From Thermoanaerobaculia bacterium (lineage in GTDB: Bacteria > Acidobacteriota > Thermoanaerobaculia > Multivoradales > JAHEKO01), in contig CAMYOG010000013.1 of assembly GCA_947259925.1 (NCBI GenBank), forward strand, positions 1-62,666: 62,666 bases of DNA, given 5' to 3'. Under the pieces are notes generated by a model. That model was given only the letters and a program-made list of their open reading frames with translations, was not told the origin of the DNA and did not search any database. The translations under genes were made by a program, and so were the position numbers. Below, one piece after another: positions 53,806 to 61,046 of this stretch. Each line of letters opens with the position of its first letter. Within the stretch, counting starts at the first letter, position 1.

Positions 53806-56013
53806 CTAAAAGGTGAGTCTCATGGTGCCCTGGATGCTCTCCTGCTTCCGGTCCTCGAAGACCGAGGCGAAGTCGGTCCGAAAGTAGCTGAGCTGCAGAT
53901 AGCGGCTACGCGTGATGTTCCAGCGGGCGCTCGCCGAGGCGATCTGGGTCTCGGAGTCGAGCTCGGACCGGAATGTCTCATCGTAGTTGAAGCTTAGCTG
54001 CAGGCTCCCGTCTGGGAAGGGGCTCCACGAAAGATTGTAGTTCTCGAGCGTACGGTCGGGTTCCCCCGGCTGCTCTTCCAACCGGTATCTCCAGAACGCG
54101 TAGAGCGCCGGGACCGGTCGCCAGCCGACACTGATCTCCGACGCGGTCAGATTCCGCCCCACGGCAGGCTCGGGCTGGTCGCCCTCCCTTCGTGTATCAC
54201 TCTCGCGGAGTTGATACAGGAGATTCACCGACACGGTCGGATGGGGGATCAGTGTCGCCGAGCCTGTGACCTGGGTCGAGTCGATCTCCCGACCGCTCGG
54301 CTCGGTGCTGCGGGACTCTCCGATGCCCAGATCCACGGTCACTCCGTCGTAGAGCTCGGCGGAGTTCTGGAGGAAGATCGACTGGAACTCCCGGGTCTCG
54401 CCTTCGGCCTCCGTCCGGAGGCCACTGAAGACCAGACTCTGACGCAGAGTCGGCAGCCAGTCCGCGCGCAGAGCGGCCGAGTAGGGGTAGGAGACGAAGG
54501 TCCGGTCGGCCTCGGTGCCGTCCTCTCTCGCCGCCCGGGCCGACAGATTCAACACATCGCTCAGCCGCTGGCTGAACGACAGGGCATTGGACAGGTTGCG
54601 TGTCGAGGATCCCTCCTCCGGGTTGAGCTCGAAGTAGGCGAGATCGTAGTAGAGGCTGCGGTTGGCCAGCAGTTTCGTACGCAGGCTGCCGGTGAAGCGC
54701 TCGGTCGTCTGGCTCGGCTCGTCGCGCACTTCGTCCGCCGGGGTCCGCTCGAACGCCTCGAGCTCGGTGACCAGGATCAGCGGGAACTCCTCGGCCTCCG
54801 GGATACCACGCTCGAGCGGGCTGGTCACGACCTTGACGTAGCGCGCGGTCAGCTCCTGGAACCGCAGCTCGAAACGGGTCTCGAAGGGACCGAAGGGGGC
54901 CTGCGGGACGGTCTGCTGCAGCTCCCACCTTCGGTTGTCGGGGCTGGTGTAGATCTGCCACTGGAACGACGAGGCGATCACCTCCGGTAGTTCGCGATCG
55001 ACCCAGACGTCGATGCTGTCGAGCGTTCTCGACACTCCGAAATCGAAGCCCATGTTCCGCGGCCGGTCGTCGCCGTCCAGCGGCGGCAGCCCGAGGTTGA
55101 TGCCCGCCGACGCCACCCGATTGCCGTCGACCAACGCCGGATTCGGGTCGAGCTCAACCTCGAGCGGGAACTCGGTAATCGCGGCCAGTCCTCCGATGGC
55201 GGCGACGGGGATGGATACCTCGCCCTCACCGAGCTCGCGGATCTCGCGCTTGAAGTAATCGACGTTGTACTCCATGCTCAACTGGAGCCTTCGGTTCCAC
55301 CAGGTATCACCGTAGGTGATGCGGCCGGTCTGGGATTCCAATCGGAAGGTCGTGTCCTCCAGCCGATCTTCCCGGTCCTGGATGCCGCCGCGATAGAAGA
55401 GCCTGACGCTATCGACCGGGGAGTATTCACCCGTCAGGTCGATCAGAGTCTGGGTCGTATCGCGCAATTCGCGGTTCTCGTCGTAGGCCTCGGTACGCAA
55501 GAAGCGGGCGGTCCAGATGGGAAAGTCCTCCGGGCGCCAGGCGGCGGTGATGTTGAAGGTGTCCTGGATGTCTCGTTGCGAAAGAGCCCCGGCGTCCAGC
55601 CGGTCGTCGAGGCGATAGAACCCGATGTCGGCGAAGTAGAGAGGAGTGGAATAGACCAGGCTGATGAATGGCCGCAGTTTCTCGGTGGTGACATCGAGGT
55701 CGACCTCGCCGTCCCTGTCCTCCGAATCGGTGCGCTCGTAGAGGCCGCCCGCGGTGAGCAACAGGGTGGGGAAGAGCGTCCAATTGGCGGTCAGGGAGTA
55801 GCGCTGCAGCAGGCCGAGGCGCTCGGTGTCGGTCGCTCGTCCGACAGTGACCGTCTCGGAATCGGTCTGGGTAGCGGTCAGCTCGATGTACCCGTTGGTC
55901 TGCTGGGCCGGAAGCGAGACCGGGGCCAGTACGCTCGCCAGGATCACGACCGCGAGGGCCGTTGGCCCGCACGGCCTCGAAGGTGGCTTCCCGCTGTCTT
56001 CGTACGCGGCCAA
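53806..56013 (-). CDS. outer-membrane beta-barrel protein with embedded discoidin-like domain
   Basis: A 735-residue outer-membrane barrel. A signal peptide (ALAVVILASVLAPVSLPAQQ) is followed by amphipathic strand pairs along the length, e.g. RYSLTANWTLFPTLLLTAGG and YLQLSYFRTDF, ending in MRLTF with the typical final Phe. Around residues 330-440 a separate module, SIDVWVDRELPEV...FQWQIYTSPDNRRWEL...ELTARYVKVVTSPL, resembles an F5/8-type discoidin domain. Size suits a large barrel (about 24-28 strands), the size of MtrB/PioB/OmbB-type conduits. Start is TTG 56013, with AGAGGTGA nine bases upstream. It overlaps the YVTN gene region by no bases (9-bp gap). As a cytochrome conduit it is inferred from context only. 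Confidence 0.8.
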   Translation of the reverse strand: MAAYEDSGKPPSRPCGPTALAVVILASVLAPVSLPAQQTNGYIELTATQTDSETVTVGRATDTERLGLLQRYSLTANWTLFPTLLLTAGGLYERTDSEDRDGEVDLDVTTEKLRPFISLVYSTPLYFADIGFYRLDDRLDAGALSQRDIQDTFNITAAWRPEDFPIWTARFLRTEAYDENRELRDTTQTLIDLTGEYSPVDSVRLFYRGGIQDREDRLEDTTFRLESQTGRITYGDTWWNRRLQLSMEYNVDYFKREIRELGEGEVSIPVAAIGGLAAITEFPLEVELDPNPALVDGNRVASAGINLGLPPLDGDDRPRNMGFDFGVSRTLDSIDVWVDRELPEVIASSFQWQIYTSPDNRRWELQQTVPQAPFGPFETRFELRFQELTARYVKVVTSPLERGIPEAEEFPLILVTELEAFERTPADEVRDEPSQTTERFTGSLRTKLLANRSLYYDLAYFELNPEEGSSTRNLSNALSFSQRLSDVLNLSARAAREDGTEADRTFVSYPYSAALRADWLPTLRQSLVFSGLRTEAEGETREFQSIFLQNSAELYDGVTVDLGIGESRSTEPSGREIDSTQVTGSATLIPHPTVSVNLLYQLRESDTRREGDQPEPAVGRNLTASEISVGWRPVPALYAFWRYRLEEQPGEPDRTLENYNLSWSPFPDGSLQLSFNYDETFRSELDSETQIASASARWNITRSRYLQLSYFRTDFASVFEDRKQESIQGTMRLTF

Positions 56014-56022
56014 GTCGCCAGC

Positions 56023-57423
56023 TCACCTCTCTCCGAAGAGCGACACCCAGAAGGGTGACTCGCCGAGATCGACCCGGGCGACGACCCTCTTGCCGACCAG
56101 ACGCACGACGTGGACCTGGCGGAGCTCCGGCAGCAGGAGATGCAGGTTGTTCTCCTCGCCGTCGATGGTCAGGAAGGAGACTTCGCTCTCCGTCGAGATG
56201 GAGTCCACGGGCAGCAACGACAAAGGGTCGTACACCTCGATTGCGTCCCCGTCCTCGATACCCAGATAGATGAGGTCGGTACGGGGGTCCACCACGATCG
56301 CGGTCACCCGCGAGCCGACGAATACACGTCTCGTCACACCGAGAGTGGAGGTGTCGATTCGCGTGAGGAACGGAGAGAACCGGTGAATCACGAACAGGGC
56401 GTCGCCGGTACGGTCGAACTGTCCCCAGAACGGCTCGGCATCGGTGGTGATCGTCGTCAGCACCGTACGGCTGCCTATGTCGAGAACGGTTACGCTGCTG
56501 GACGCCGTGTTGAAGACGTAGGCTCGGGAGCCGGTGGAGTCGATGACGATCGAGGACGGTCGATCTCCCACCGTGAGCCGGTCGATCTCGACCATCGAGA
56601 GCGCGTCGATCACGCTGATGGTCCGAGTGCCCGAGTTGGCGGCGAGGAGTGTCGATCCGTCCGGAGTCAGCGCCAGCGTCGTCGGCCGGTCTCCACCGCG
56701 AAGACGCAGGTCGGTCAAGACCCTGGGCTCCAGCAGCCCCAGGGAGATTATGGTGTCTTCGTCGGCGAGCGCAGCGTAGGCGAGGCGGCGGGTCGTATCG
56801 AGAGCCATTCCCTGGGGGCTCGTTCCGGTCGGAACGATGCCGGCGACCGAGCCCGAGCTCTTGTCGAACAGCGTGATCACGTCGTCTCCGGGGCTCGAAA
56901 CGAGCCCGAGAGCTCCCACCGGCGGGCGCGACGCGATTCGTGCGACGAAGGTCGGGGTAAAGGCGAAGTCGGCCGCGACCGAGGCGCGATAGTCGAATCG
57001 CAGGCTGAGAACGATTCCCTGCCGCTTCTCGATCCGGAAGGGAACGTCGATGGCGATCGGTTCGGGCTCGGGAAGCAGGTCCGCAGCGCCGTCCTCGCGC
57101 TGCAGCGTGGGCGCGGACACCCGGACCGTCAGGCCCTTGTAACGCCCGGGCGGCAGGGATCCGACCGCGAGCCGCCGCTCTCGAGTGAGCTCGTCGCCAC
57201 GGAGATCCCGGAAGAGGATCTCGAGAGGCTCCAGCGTACCGTCCTCACCTTCCGCGGACAGCTCCTCGACCCGAAACTCCAGGCGCTGAGCGTCCTGTGA
57301 GAAGGGCAACAGGTACAAGGCGAGTCGGCCCTGCTGCGGCCCTGGAGGTGGAGCCGTCTCCGACGCCACCGGGGCGAGCACCAGCGCGAGAGAAGCGAGC
57401 AGGAACGGTACCAGCCGTCTCAA
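56023..57423 (-). CDS. YVTN-type beta-propeller, secreted
   Basis: A 466-residue exported protein starting at TTG 57423 with GGGAGGA seven bases upstream. A signal peptide is followed by an N-terminal ~140-residue beta-sandwich domain (GRLALYLLPF...QRLEFRVEELSAEG, DUF4382-like). A propeller of YVTN-type repeats comes next (ITLFDKSSGSVAGIVPTGTSPQGMALDTTRRLAYAA, TTLALTPDGSTLLAANSGTRTISVID, SSIVIDSTGSRAYVFNTASSSVTVLD). Such propellers bind partner proteins or metal ions. It lies directly after the intrinsic terminator downstream of the OmcS-like gene, so its transcription depends on read-through or a separate promoter. Confidence 0.85.
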   Translation of the reverse strand: MRRLVPFLLASLALVLAPVASETAPPPGPQQGRLALYLLPFSQDAQRLEFRVEELSAEGEDGTLEPLEILFRDLRGDELTRERRLAVGSLPPGRYKGLTVRVSAPTLQREDGAADLLPEPEPIAIDVPFRIEKRQGIVLSLRFDYRASVAADFAFTPTFVARIASRPPVGALGLVSSPGDDVITLFDKSSGSVAGIVPTGTSPQGMALDTTRRLAYAALADEDTIISLGLLEPRVLTDLRLRGGDRPTTLALTPDGSTLLAANSGTRTISVIDALSMVEIDRLTVGDRPSSIVIDSTGSRAYVFNTASSSVTVLDIGSRTVLTTITTDAEPFWGQFDRTGDALFVIHRFSPFLTRIDTSTLGVTRRVFVGSRVTAIVVDPRTDLIYLGIEDGDAIEVYDPLSLLPVDSISTESEVSFLTIDGEENNLHLLLPELRQVHVVRLVGKRVVARVDLGESPFWVSLFGER

Positions 57424-57451
57424 GCGGTTGTCCTCCCTCAGCCGCTGGATT

Positions 57452-57483
57452 CAAAAAGAAGGGCTGGCCCCAGGGCCAGCCCT
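57452..57483 (-). terminator. intrinsic terminator after the OmcS-like gene, inside the operon
   Basis: On the minus strand, two 11-bp exact arms (57483-57473 and 57470-57460, AGGGCTGGCCC and its complement) with a 2-base loop are followed by a T-rich TTCTTTTTG (57460-57452). It begins about 42 bp downstream of the OmcS-like gene stop and ends about 29 bp before the YVTN gene. This would attenuate transcription after the first two genes, giving more nanowire protein than downstream proteins. The other ~25 bases of this gap hold the YVTN ribosome-binding site. Confidence 0.9.
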
Positions 57484-57524
57484 GTCGTCCATTCGATGGC
57501 GATTATAGCGTCAGGCAGTTCGGC

Positions 57525-58814
57525 CTAGTCCTTGATGTGGCACTTGTTACACAGCACACGCTGGTGAGCGGCGAACTCCTTCGTGGCCGGGCGGCCATAG
57601 TAGGCGTCCGTCATCTGCTCGATCGTGTAGCCTGTGTTGAACTGCCCCTGATTGCCCAGACCGGCGTCTGTGCCGGGGTAGACCGGGGCACCGGCGCCGC
57701 CCAGGGTCAGGAACTCGGCGTCCTGGTTCCAGCGCATCGCCCACTTCCAGCCCGACGCGTGTGCGCGATGGCAGGAGAAGCAGGCCAGCCGGTCCTGGGT
57801 GGTGGGACCGTTGAGGTCCGAATCGTCGATCACCGCTTTGGCAGCCAGCGTCTGGATGTTGTTGGTGTTCATCGCAAACGGTACCAGCGAGGTGAACGAC
57901 GACGTCGCCGAGCCGGTCAAGTCACCGGTCATGACATAGGCGTCGTAGTTCGCGACCTCGGTGCTGCCGAGCTGATCGTCGACCCTGTGCTTGAATCCGG
58001 GGTTGTCGGTGTGCATGTCCGGATGGCAGGTCGCGCACCAGCGGCCCCAGGAGGTGTAGCCCTCCGGGCCGGTGGCCTTGAAGCCATACGCCGTCCGGGT
58101 GGTGGTGGTGTCCTCGCTCCGGTTGTACTCGCCGGGAGTCACCGCCGCCGGCACACCGGGGTAGCTCACCGCGCCCCAGGCCGTGTAGTAGGCGCCAGGG
58201 AGGAGACGGTAGGTTCCGACCGCCTCGCCCGGAGCCGGCTCCGCTCCATAAGAGCCAGAGTCGAAGATCGGATCGTGGGTGGCGCCGATGGTCGGCACCT
58301 GGATGGTCGGGTTGGTGCCGTCCGCTCCGGTCTGACGGCCTCGGCCGTGGGGATCGTGACAGCTCGCGCACGACAGCGAGCTCGAAGGCATGGTGCCGCC
58401 GGGTGCGGTCGCGTTGTCCGAGTCGACCACGTAGTTGTTGTCCAGTGCGACGATGTTGTGGCCCTGGTTGCGGCCGAAGAAGGAGAGCGGTGCGCCGTAG
58501 CTAGCGGTCGCGGTCCGATCCATCCGTAGCCAGGCGAAGTCACCGCCCGCACCCTTCTGGAGCGGTCCGTCGGTCGGGTTGGCCGTCATGTAGGACTCGG
58601 CCGTGCTGACCCGGTAGGAGCGGACGGAGTCGCCCTCATGGCACGCCAGGCAGGTCGAGCTCGCGTCGGTTGCGACCAGCAGGTAGCTGCTGGAGACCGG
58701 GCTGTGCATGCTGTGGCAGCCGCTGCACTCGGCGACGCCGCCGTCATGGAAAGCCCATGCCGCGGTGCCGAAGCCGAGAACGGCGAGTGCGAGAATGAGG
58801 CATATTCGTTTCAC
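57525..58814 (-). CDS. six-heme OmcS-like c-type cytochrome (predicted nanowire subunit)
   Basis: A 429-residue precursor with signal peptide MKRICLILALAVLGFGTAAWA and mature N-terminus FHDGGVAECSGCHSMHSP. The CxxCH motifs begin at residues 30, 55, 149, 260, 345 and 422. Blocks that I recall in Geobacter OmcS recur in the same order: GHNIVA before the third heme, APGGT, CASCHDPHG, NR.E.TT.TR.AYG, WCATCHPDMH, GDLTG, KAVIDD, CFSCHRAHASG, YYGRPA and a final QRVLCNKCHIKD. Total and mature length equal OmcS (432/407 from memory). His residues at similar positions (FH, SMH, GHN, DPH, DMH, FKH, RAH, AAH) could supply the second axial ligands. GTG 58814 has AGGAGGAATCAC immediately upstream. OmcS forms extracellular heme filaments; filament formation here is inferred. 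Confidence 0.9.
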   Translation of the reverse strand: MKRICLILALAVLGFGTAAWAFHDGGVAECSGCHSMHSPVSSSYLLVATDASSTCLACHEGDSVRSYRVSTAESYMTANPTDGPLQKGAGGDFAWLRMDRTATASYGAPLSFFGRNQGHNIVALDNNYVVDSDNATAPGGTMPSSSLSCASCHDPHGRGRQTGADGTNPTIQVPTIGATHDPIFDSGSYGAEPAPGEAVGTYRLLPGAYYTAWGAVSYPGVPAAVTPGEYNRSEDTTTTRTAYGFKATGPEGYTSWGRWCATCHPDMHTDNPGFKHRVDDQLGSTEVANYDAYVMTGDLTGSATSSFTSLVPFAMNTNNIQTLAAKAVIDDSDLNGPTTQDRLACFSCHRAHASGWKWAMRWNQDAEFLTLGGAGAPVYPGTDAGLGNQGQFNTGYTIEQMTDAYYGRPATKEFAAHQRVLCNKCHIKD

Positions 58815-58827
58815 GTGATTCCTCCTC

Positions 58828-59913
58828 TTACGTGAGGTTGGAGTACTTGCCGAGATAACGTCGAGGGAACACACCTGGCGTTCCTCGGTCCAAGGTTGTT
58901 GGGTCTGCTAGTGCGGTGTGCTGCGCACCTCCTTTCTGCGACAGCCTGCTCTCGGCCGCGAGCTCGGTGCGCAGTGCGGTCAACCCGAAGACTGCGACGC
59001 CTTGATTGCGAGCCTGAGTTACGTAGAGTCTGCCGTGATTTCCGGTAGTCAATTCGGTGGGTCGGTGCAGTGACAGAGCTCCCGACTCCAGTCCGAATTC
59101 ACGAACGAACCGATGGGTGGTGTCGAAGATCATGACGACGTTGCGAAGCCGGTCGGCGACGAAGATGTTGCCGTCGTCGTCGCCGGTGATCCCCGACGCG
59201 ATTCCAAAGAGGCCGGGGGCCGATCCCGGTGAGCCGAAGAACGACATGCTGCCGTCGGGCGACACGACATAGGCCTTGAACAGAACCGGGATGGTCAACA
59301 GCAGGTTGCCTGCGCCGTCGAGGCCGACCCCGGAGATATGCTGCGTGCCGGGATCCTCGACGCCGAGCAGCTTGGCCAGGTCCAAGGAACGCAGGTAGCG
59401 ACCGTGGATGTCGAGGACGACGGCCTCGAGGCCGGTGGTGCTGACCAGATAGAGACGACCGTTGCCGTGGAGCATGCGATCGGGCCAGAAGTCGGCCAGC
59501 TCCTCCGGGAGATCGATCTCGAGGCTCCCGAGCGGCACGCCCCGGTAGTCGCAGCGGACGATCTGCCAGCCGGTCTCCTGAGTTGACAGCAGGCGGTGGG
59601 CGAGCAGCAGGATGTTGCCGTCCGGGTTGACCGCCAGTCCGTAGATCATCCCCAGGTCCCAGTCGTCGCCGAAGCGATAGATCTCCATGCCGGAGGCGTT
59701 GAAGACCCGCACTGTGCGGCCGGTAGTGGTGTAGACCTCGTCGTGCTGGCGGTCGGCGTAGACCGAAACGTCGCTGTACGGGATGGTGCCGGAGAAGTCC
59801 GACAGGTCGTAGAGGCGTGTGACTCTCATCTCGCTCCCATCGACCGGCGCGCTGCAGATCGCGAGGACCAGGCAGGCCGTGACAACGGTCGCGCAGGACA
59901 ACGGTCTGGTCAT
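58828..59913 (-). CDS. NHL-repeat beta-propeller, first gene of the electron-transfer operon
   Basis: A 361-residue exported protein. The signal peptide MTRPLSCATVVTACLVLAIC-SAPVDG precedes a six-bladed NHL-type propeller with repeats such as GLAVNPDGNILLLAHRLLS, HGNGRLYLVSTTGLEAVVLD, GVGLDGAGNLLLTIPVLFKAYVV and GITGDDDGNIFVADRLRNVVMIFD. The C-terminal ~45 residues (after ALRTELAAESR) are a low-complexity tail. It is the first gene after the sigma-54 promoter and its stop is 13 bp from the OmcS-like start, so both are co-translated. NHL proteins next to OmcS-type genes also occur in Geobacter, from general knowledge. A role in filament docking is inferred. Confidence 0.85.
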   Translation of the reverse strand: MTRPLSCATVVTACLVLAICSAPVDGSEMRVTRLYDLSDFSGTIPYSDVSVYADRQHDEVYTTTGRTVRVFNASGMEIYRFGDDWDLGMIYGLAVNPDGNILLLAHRLLSTQETGWQIVRCDYRGVPLGSLEIDLPEELADFWPDRMLHGNGRLYLVSTTGLEAVVLDIHGRYLRSLDLAKLLGVEDPGTQHISGVGLDGAGNLLLTIPVLFKAYVVSPDGSMSFFGSPGSAPGLFGIASGITGDDDGNIFVADRLRNVVMIFDTTHRFVREFGLESGALSLHRPTELTTGNHGRLYVTQARNQGVAVFGLTALRTELAAESRLSQKGGAQHTALADPTTLDRGTPGVFPRRYLGKYSNLT

Positions 59914-59927
59914 GCGCCGGTCTGGAG

Positions 59928-59943
59928 AGCAAGGGAAGTGCCA
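59928..59943 (-). promoter_or_regulatory. sigma-54 (RpoN) promoter for the electron-transfer operon
   Basis: On the minus strand TGGCACTTCCCTTGCT (59943-59928) is an exact match to the RpoN consensus TGGCAC-N5-TTGCW. The predicted start is about 12 bp downstream, near 59917, only about four bases before the ATG at 59913, so the leader would be very short. A sigma-54 promoter needs an AAA+ activator and ATP. No such activator gene is in the window. Confidence 0.8.
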
Positions 59944-60130
59944 GATTCGCTCCTCAGGCGGGGCTGTGCTCGAGGCAGTCCAAGATTTCGAAACGAGTCT
60001 CTTGGCGGGCGTCTAATTGTCTGAGATAAAACGACTTCTGACTTCACTCCGAGATTCGATTCGGAGCGCTCCGGGCGGTCGCTCTTGCCGTCGGCGAGCG
60101 CTCGAGCGCTGGAGTGCCGCGCGGGTCTCA

Positions 60131-60187
60131 GGGGTGGGGGATATTCCCCAGCCCGGAGGGCCAACAGCGGGAAATCTCCCACCCCCA
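60131..60187. promoter_or_regulatory. paired G/C-rich inverted repeats, possible enhancer sites for the sigma-54 promoter
   Basis: GGGGATATTCCCC (60137-60149) and GGGAAATCTCCC (60169-60180) are each dyad-like, and together the two halves form an imperfect ~18-bp inverted repeat. Their centres lie 31-32 bp apart (three turns) and about 210-245 bp upstream of the sigma-54 promoter, a normal distance for an NtrC-type activator site. The rest of 59944-60130 shows no gene and nothing else I can support. A stem without a U-run also argues against a terminator of the upstream gene. Confidence 0.4.
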
Positions 60188-60202
60188 TGCATGGCTATTC
60201 GT

Positions 60203-60703
60203 CTATGCCTTCGACGACGGGGTGGGGTCCAAGCGCCGACCGCATGCGTCTCGCCGCCGATCCTTCCAACCGGTCTTGCGGACCCGTCGGTCGCTCAGTA
60301 GGGCCGCGGTCGCGTGCGCACCGCTCCGGGGCGTGTCGTCGCCGCCGGAGTCGATGAGCCGCTCGAGCTGGGTTCTCAGCTGTTCGACGCCGTACGGCTT
60401 CGGCAGGAACGCGGCGGAGTGGTTGAGGCTGCCGATACCTGCATCCAACGGGGTCTCATAGACGCAGGACTCGAACAGGACGGGGATCTTCGGCTTGTGG
60501 TCCGCGCAGATCACCTTCAATCTGCGCCACGGAAGGGCCGCCGGACCCACGTTGACGATCAGGGCGTCCGGTGGGTCGTTCTCGAGACGGACCACTGCCT
60601 CGTCGAAGGTGGCCACCTCTTCGACTTCCACTGGTCCGGGCGCCAGGCGGTGGACCAAGGACGAGAGAATCTGGCTTCCGTCGAGGACCAGGAGGCGTAT
60701 CAT
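60203..60703 (-). CDS. pseudo-receiver (response-regulator-like) protein without output domain
   Basis: A 166-residue protein that folds as a CheY-like receiver over its first ~115 residues: LLVLDGSQILSSLVHRLAPG (start of the fold, D8), ALIVNVGPAALPW at the phosphorylation loop (N51 where Asp is expected), and AAFLPKPYGVEQL with the conserved Lys at 102. The Asp-to-Asn change should block phosphorylation. The C-terminal ~45 residues are Arg-rich and unstructured-looking with no DNA-binding domain. ATG 60703 has GGAGGAGGA before it. It lies on the same strand just upstream of the sigma-54-driven operon. A regulatory role there is inference. Confidence 0.75.
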   Translation of the reverse strand: MIRLLVLDGSQILSSLVHRLAPGPVEVEEVATFDEAVVRLENDPPDALIVNVGPAALPWRRLKVICADHKPKIPVLFESCVYETPLDAGIGSLNHSAAFLPKPYGVEQLRTQLERLIDSGGDDTPRSGAHATAALLSDRRVRKTGWKDRRRDACGRRLDPTPSSKA

Positions 60704-60778
60704 TCCTCCTCCCCGCCAGCTGTGTGTGCAAGGTGTATTCCACGCTCGGCGCGGTTGTCAGGAGCCGTTCAGTCAGAA

Positions 60779-60961
60779 CTTCTTCAAGCGACAGCGGAAC
60801 TGGTCCAGGGGAACGATGCCGTTGACGGGGCTCTCCGAACCGTCCGGTGAGTCGTGGATTTCACCGAGCTGGTCGAGGATGAGTGAATCCGCCTGCAGCT
60901 TCGAGTCACGCTCCGGTCGAGGCCAGCCGCGCCGCCTTTGAGGGGATGCTCGGGTCGCTCA
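60779..60961 (-). other. possible remnant coding segment in a 343-bp gap
   Basis: The gap 60704-61046 holds no convincing full gene. On the minus strand an open frame of about 60 codons ends with FRCRLKKF and TGA near 60779, with coherent residues (LQADSLILDQLGEIHDSPDG, then GIVPLDQFRCRLKKF) but no ATG, GTG or TTG start. It may be a decayed gene 3' end. Nothing else in this gap can be supported, other than loosely spaced GTCAG-like motifs at 60757-60776. Confidence 0.2.
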
Positions 60962-61046
60962 GAGTCGGAAGCGCCGAGGACGGTCTCCATCCTGGTGCTT
61001 TTTGGTGTCGACGTGATCGACGTCGCGGCCGGCCGTCGACGAGCGG

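Noticed and set aside
57536..57550. TGGCACTTGTTAC, a sigma-54-like string
   Set aside because: It encodes the last CxxCH of the OmcS-like gene and lacks the GC at the -12 position.
60757..60776. GTCAG/TTCAG motifs upstream of the pseudo-receiver as another response-regulator site
   Set aside because: Only one step fits the 11-bp period and the second half is degenerate, so the evidence is too thin.
60784..60990. 68-codon minus-strand frame starting METVLGAS in the 343-bp gap
   Set aside because: Ser/Arg/Thr-rich composition without pattern; the overlapping startless frame is more protein-like, but neither is convincing.
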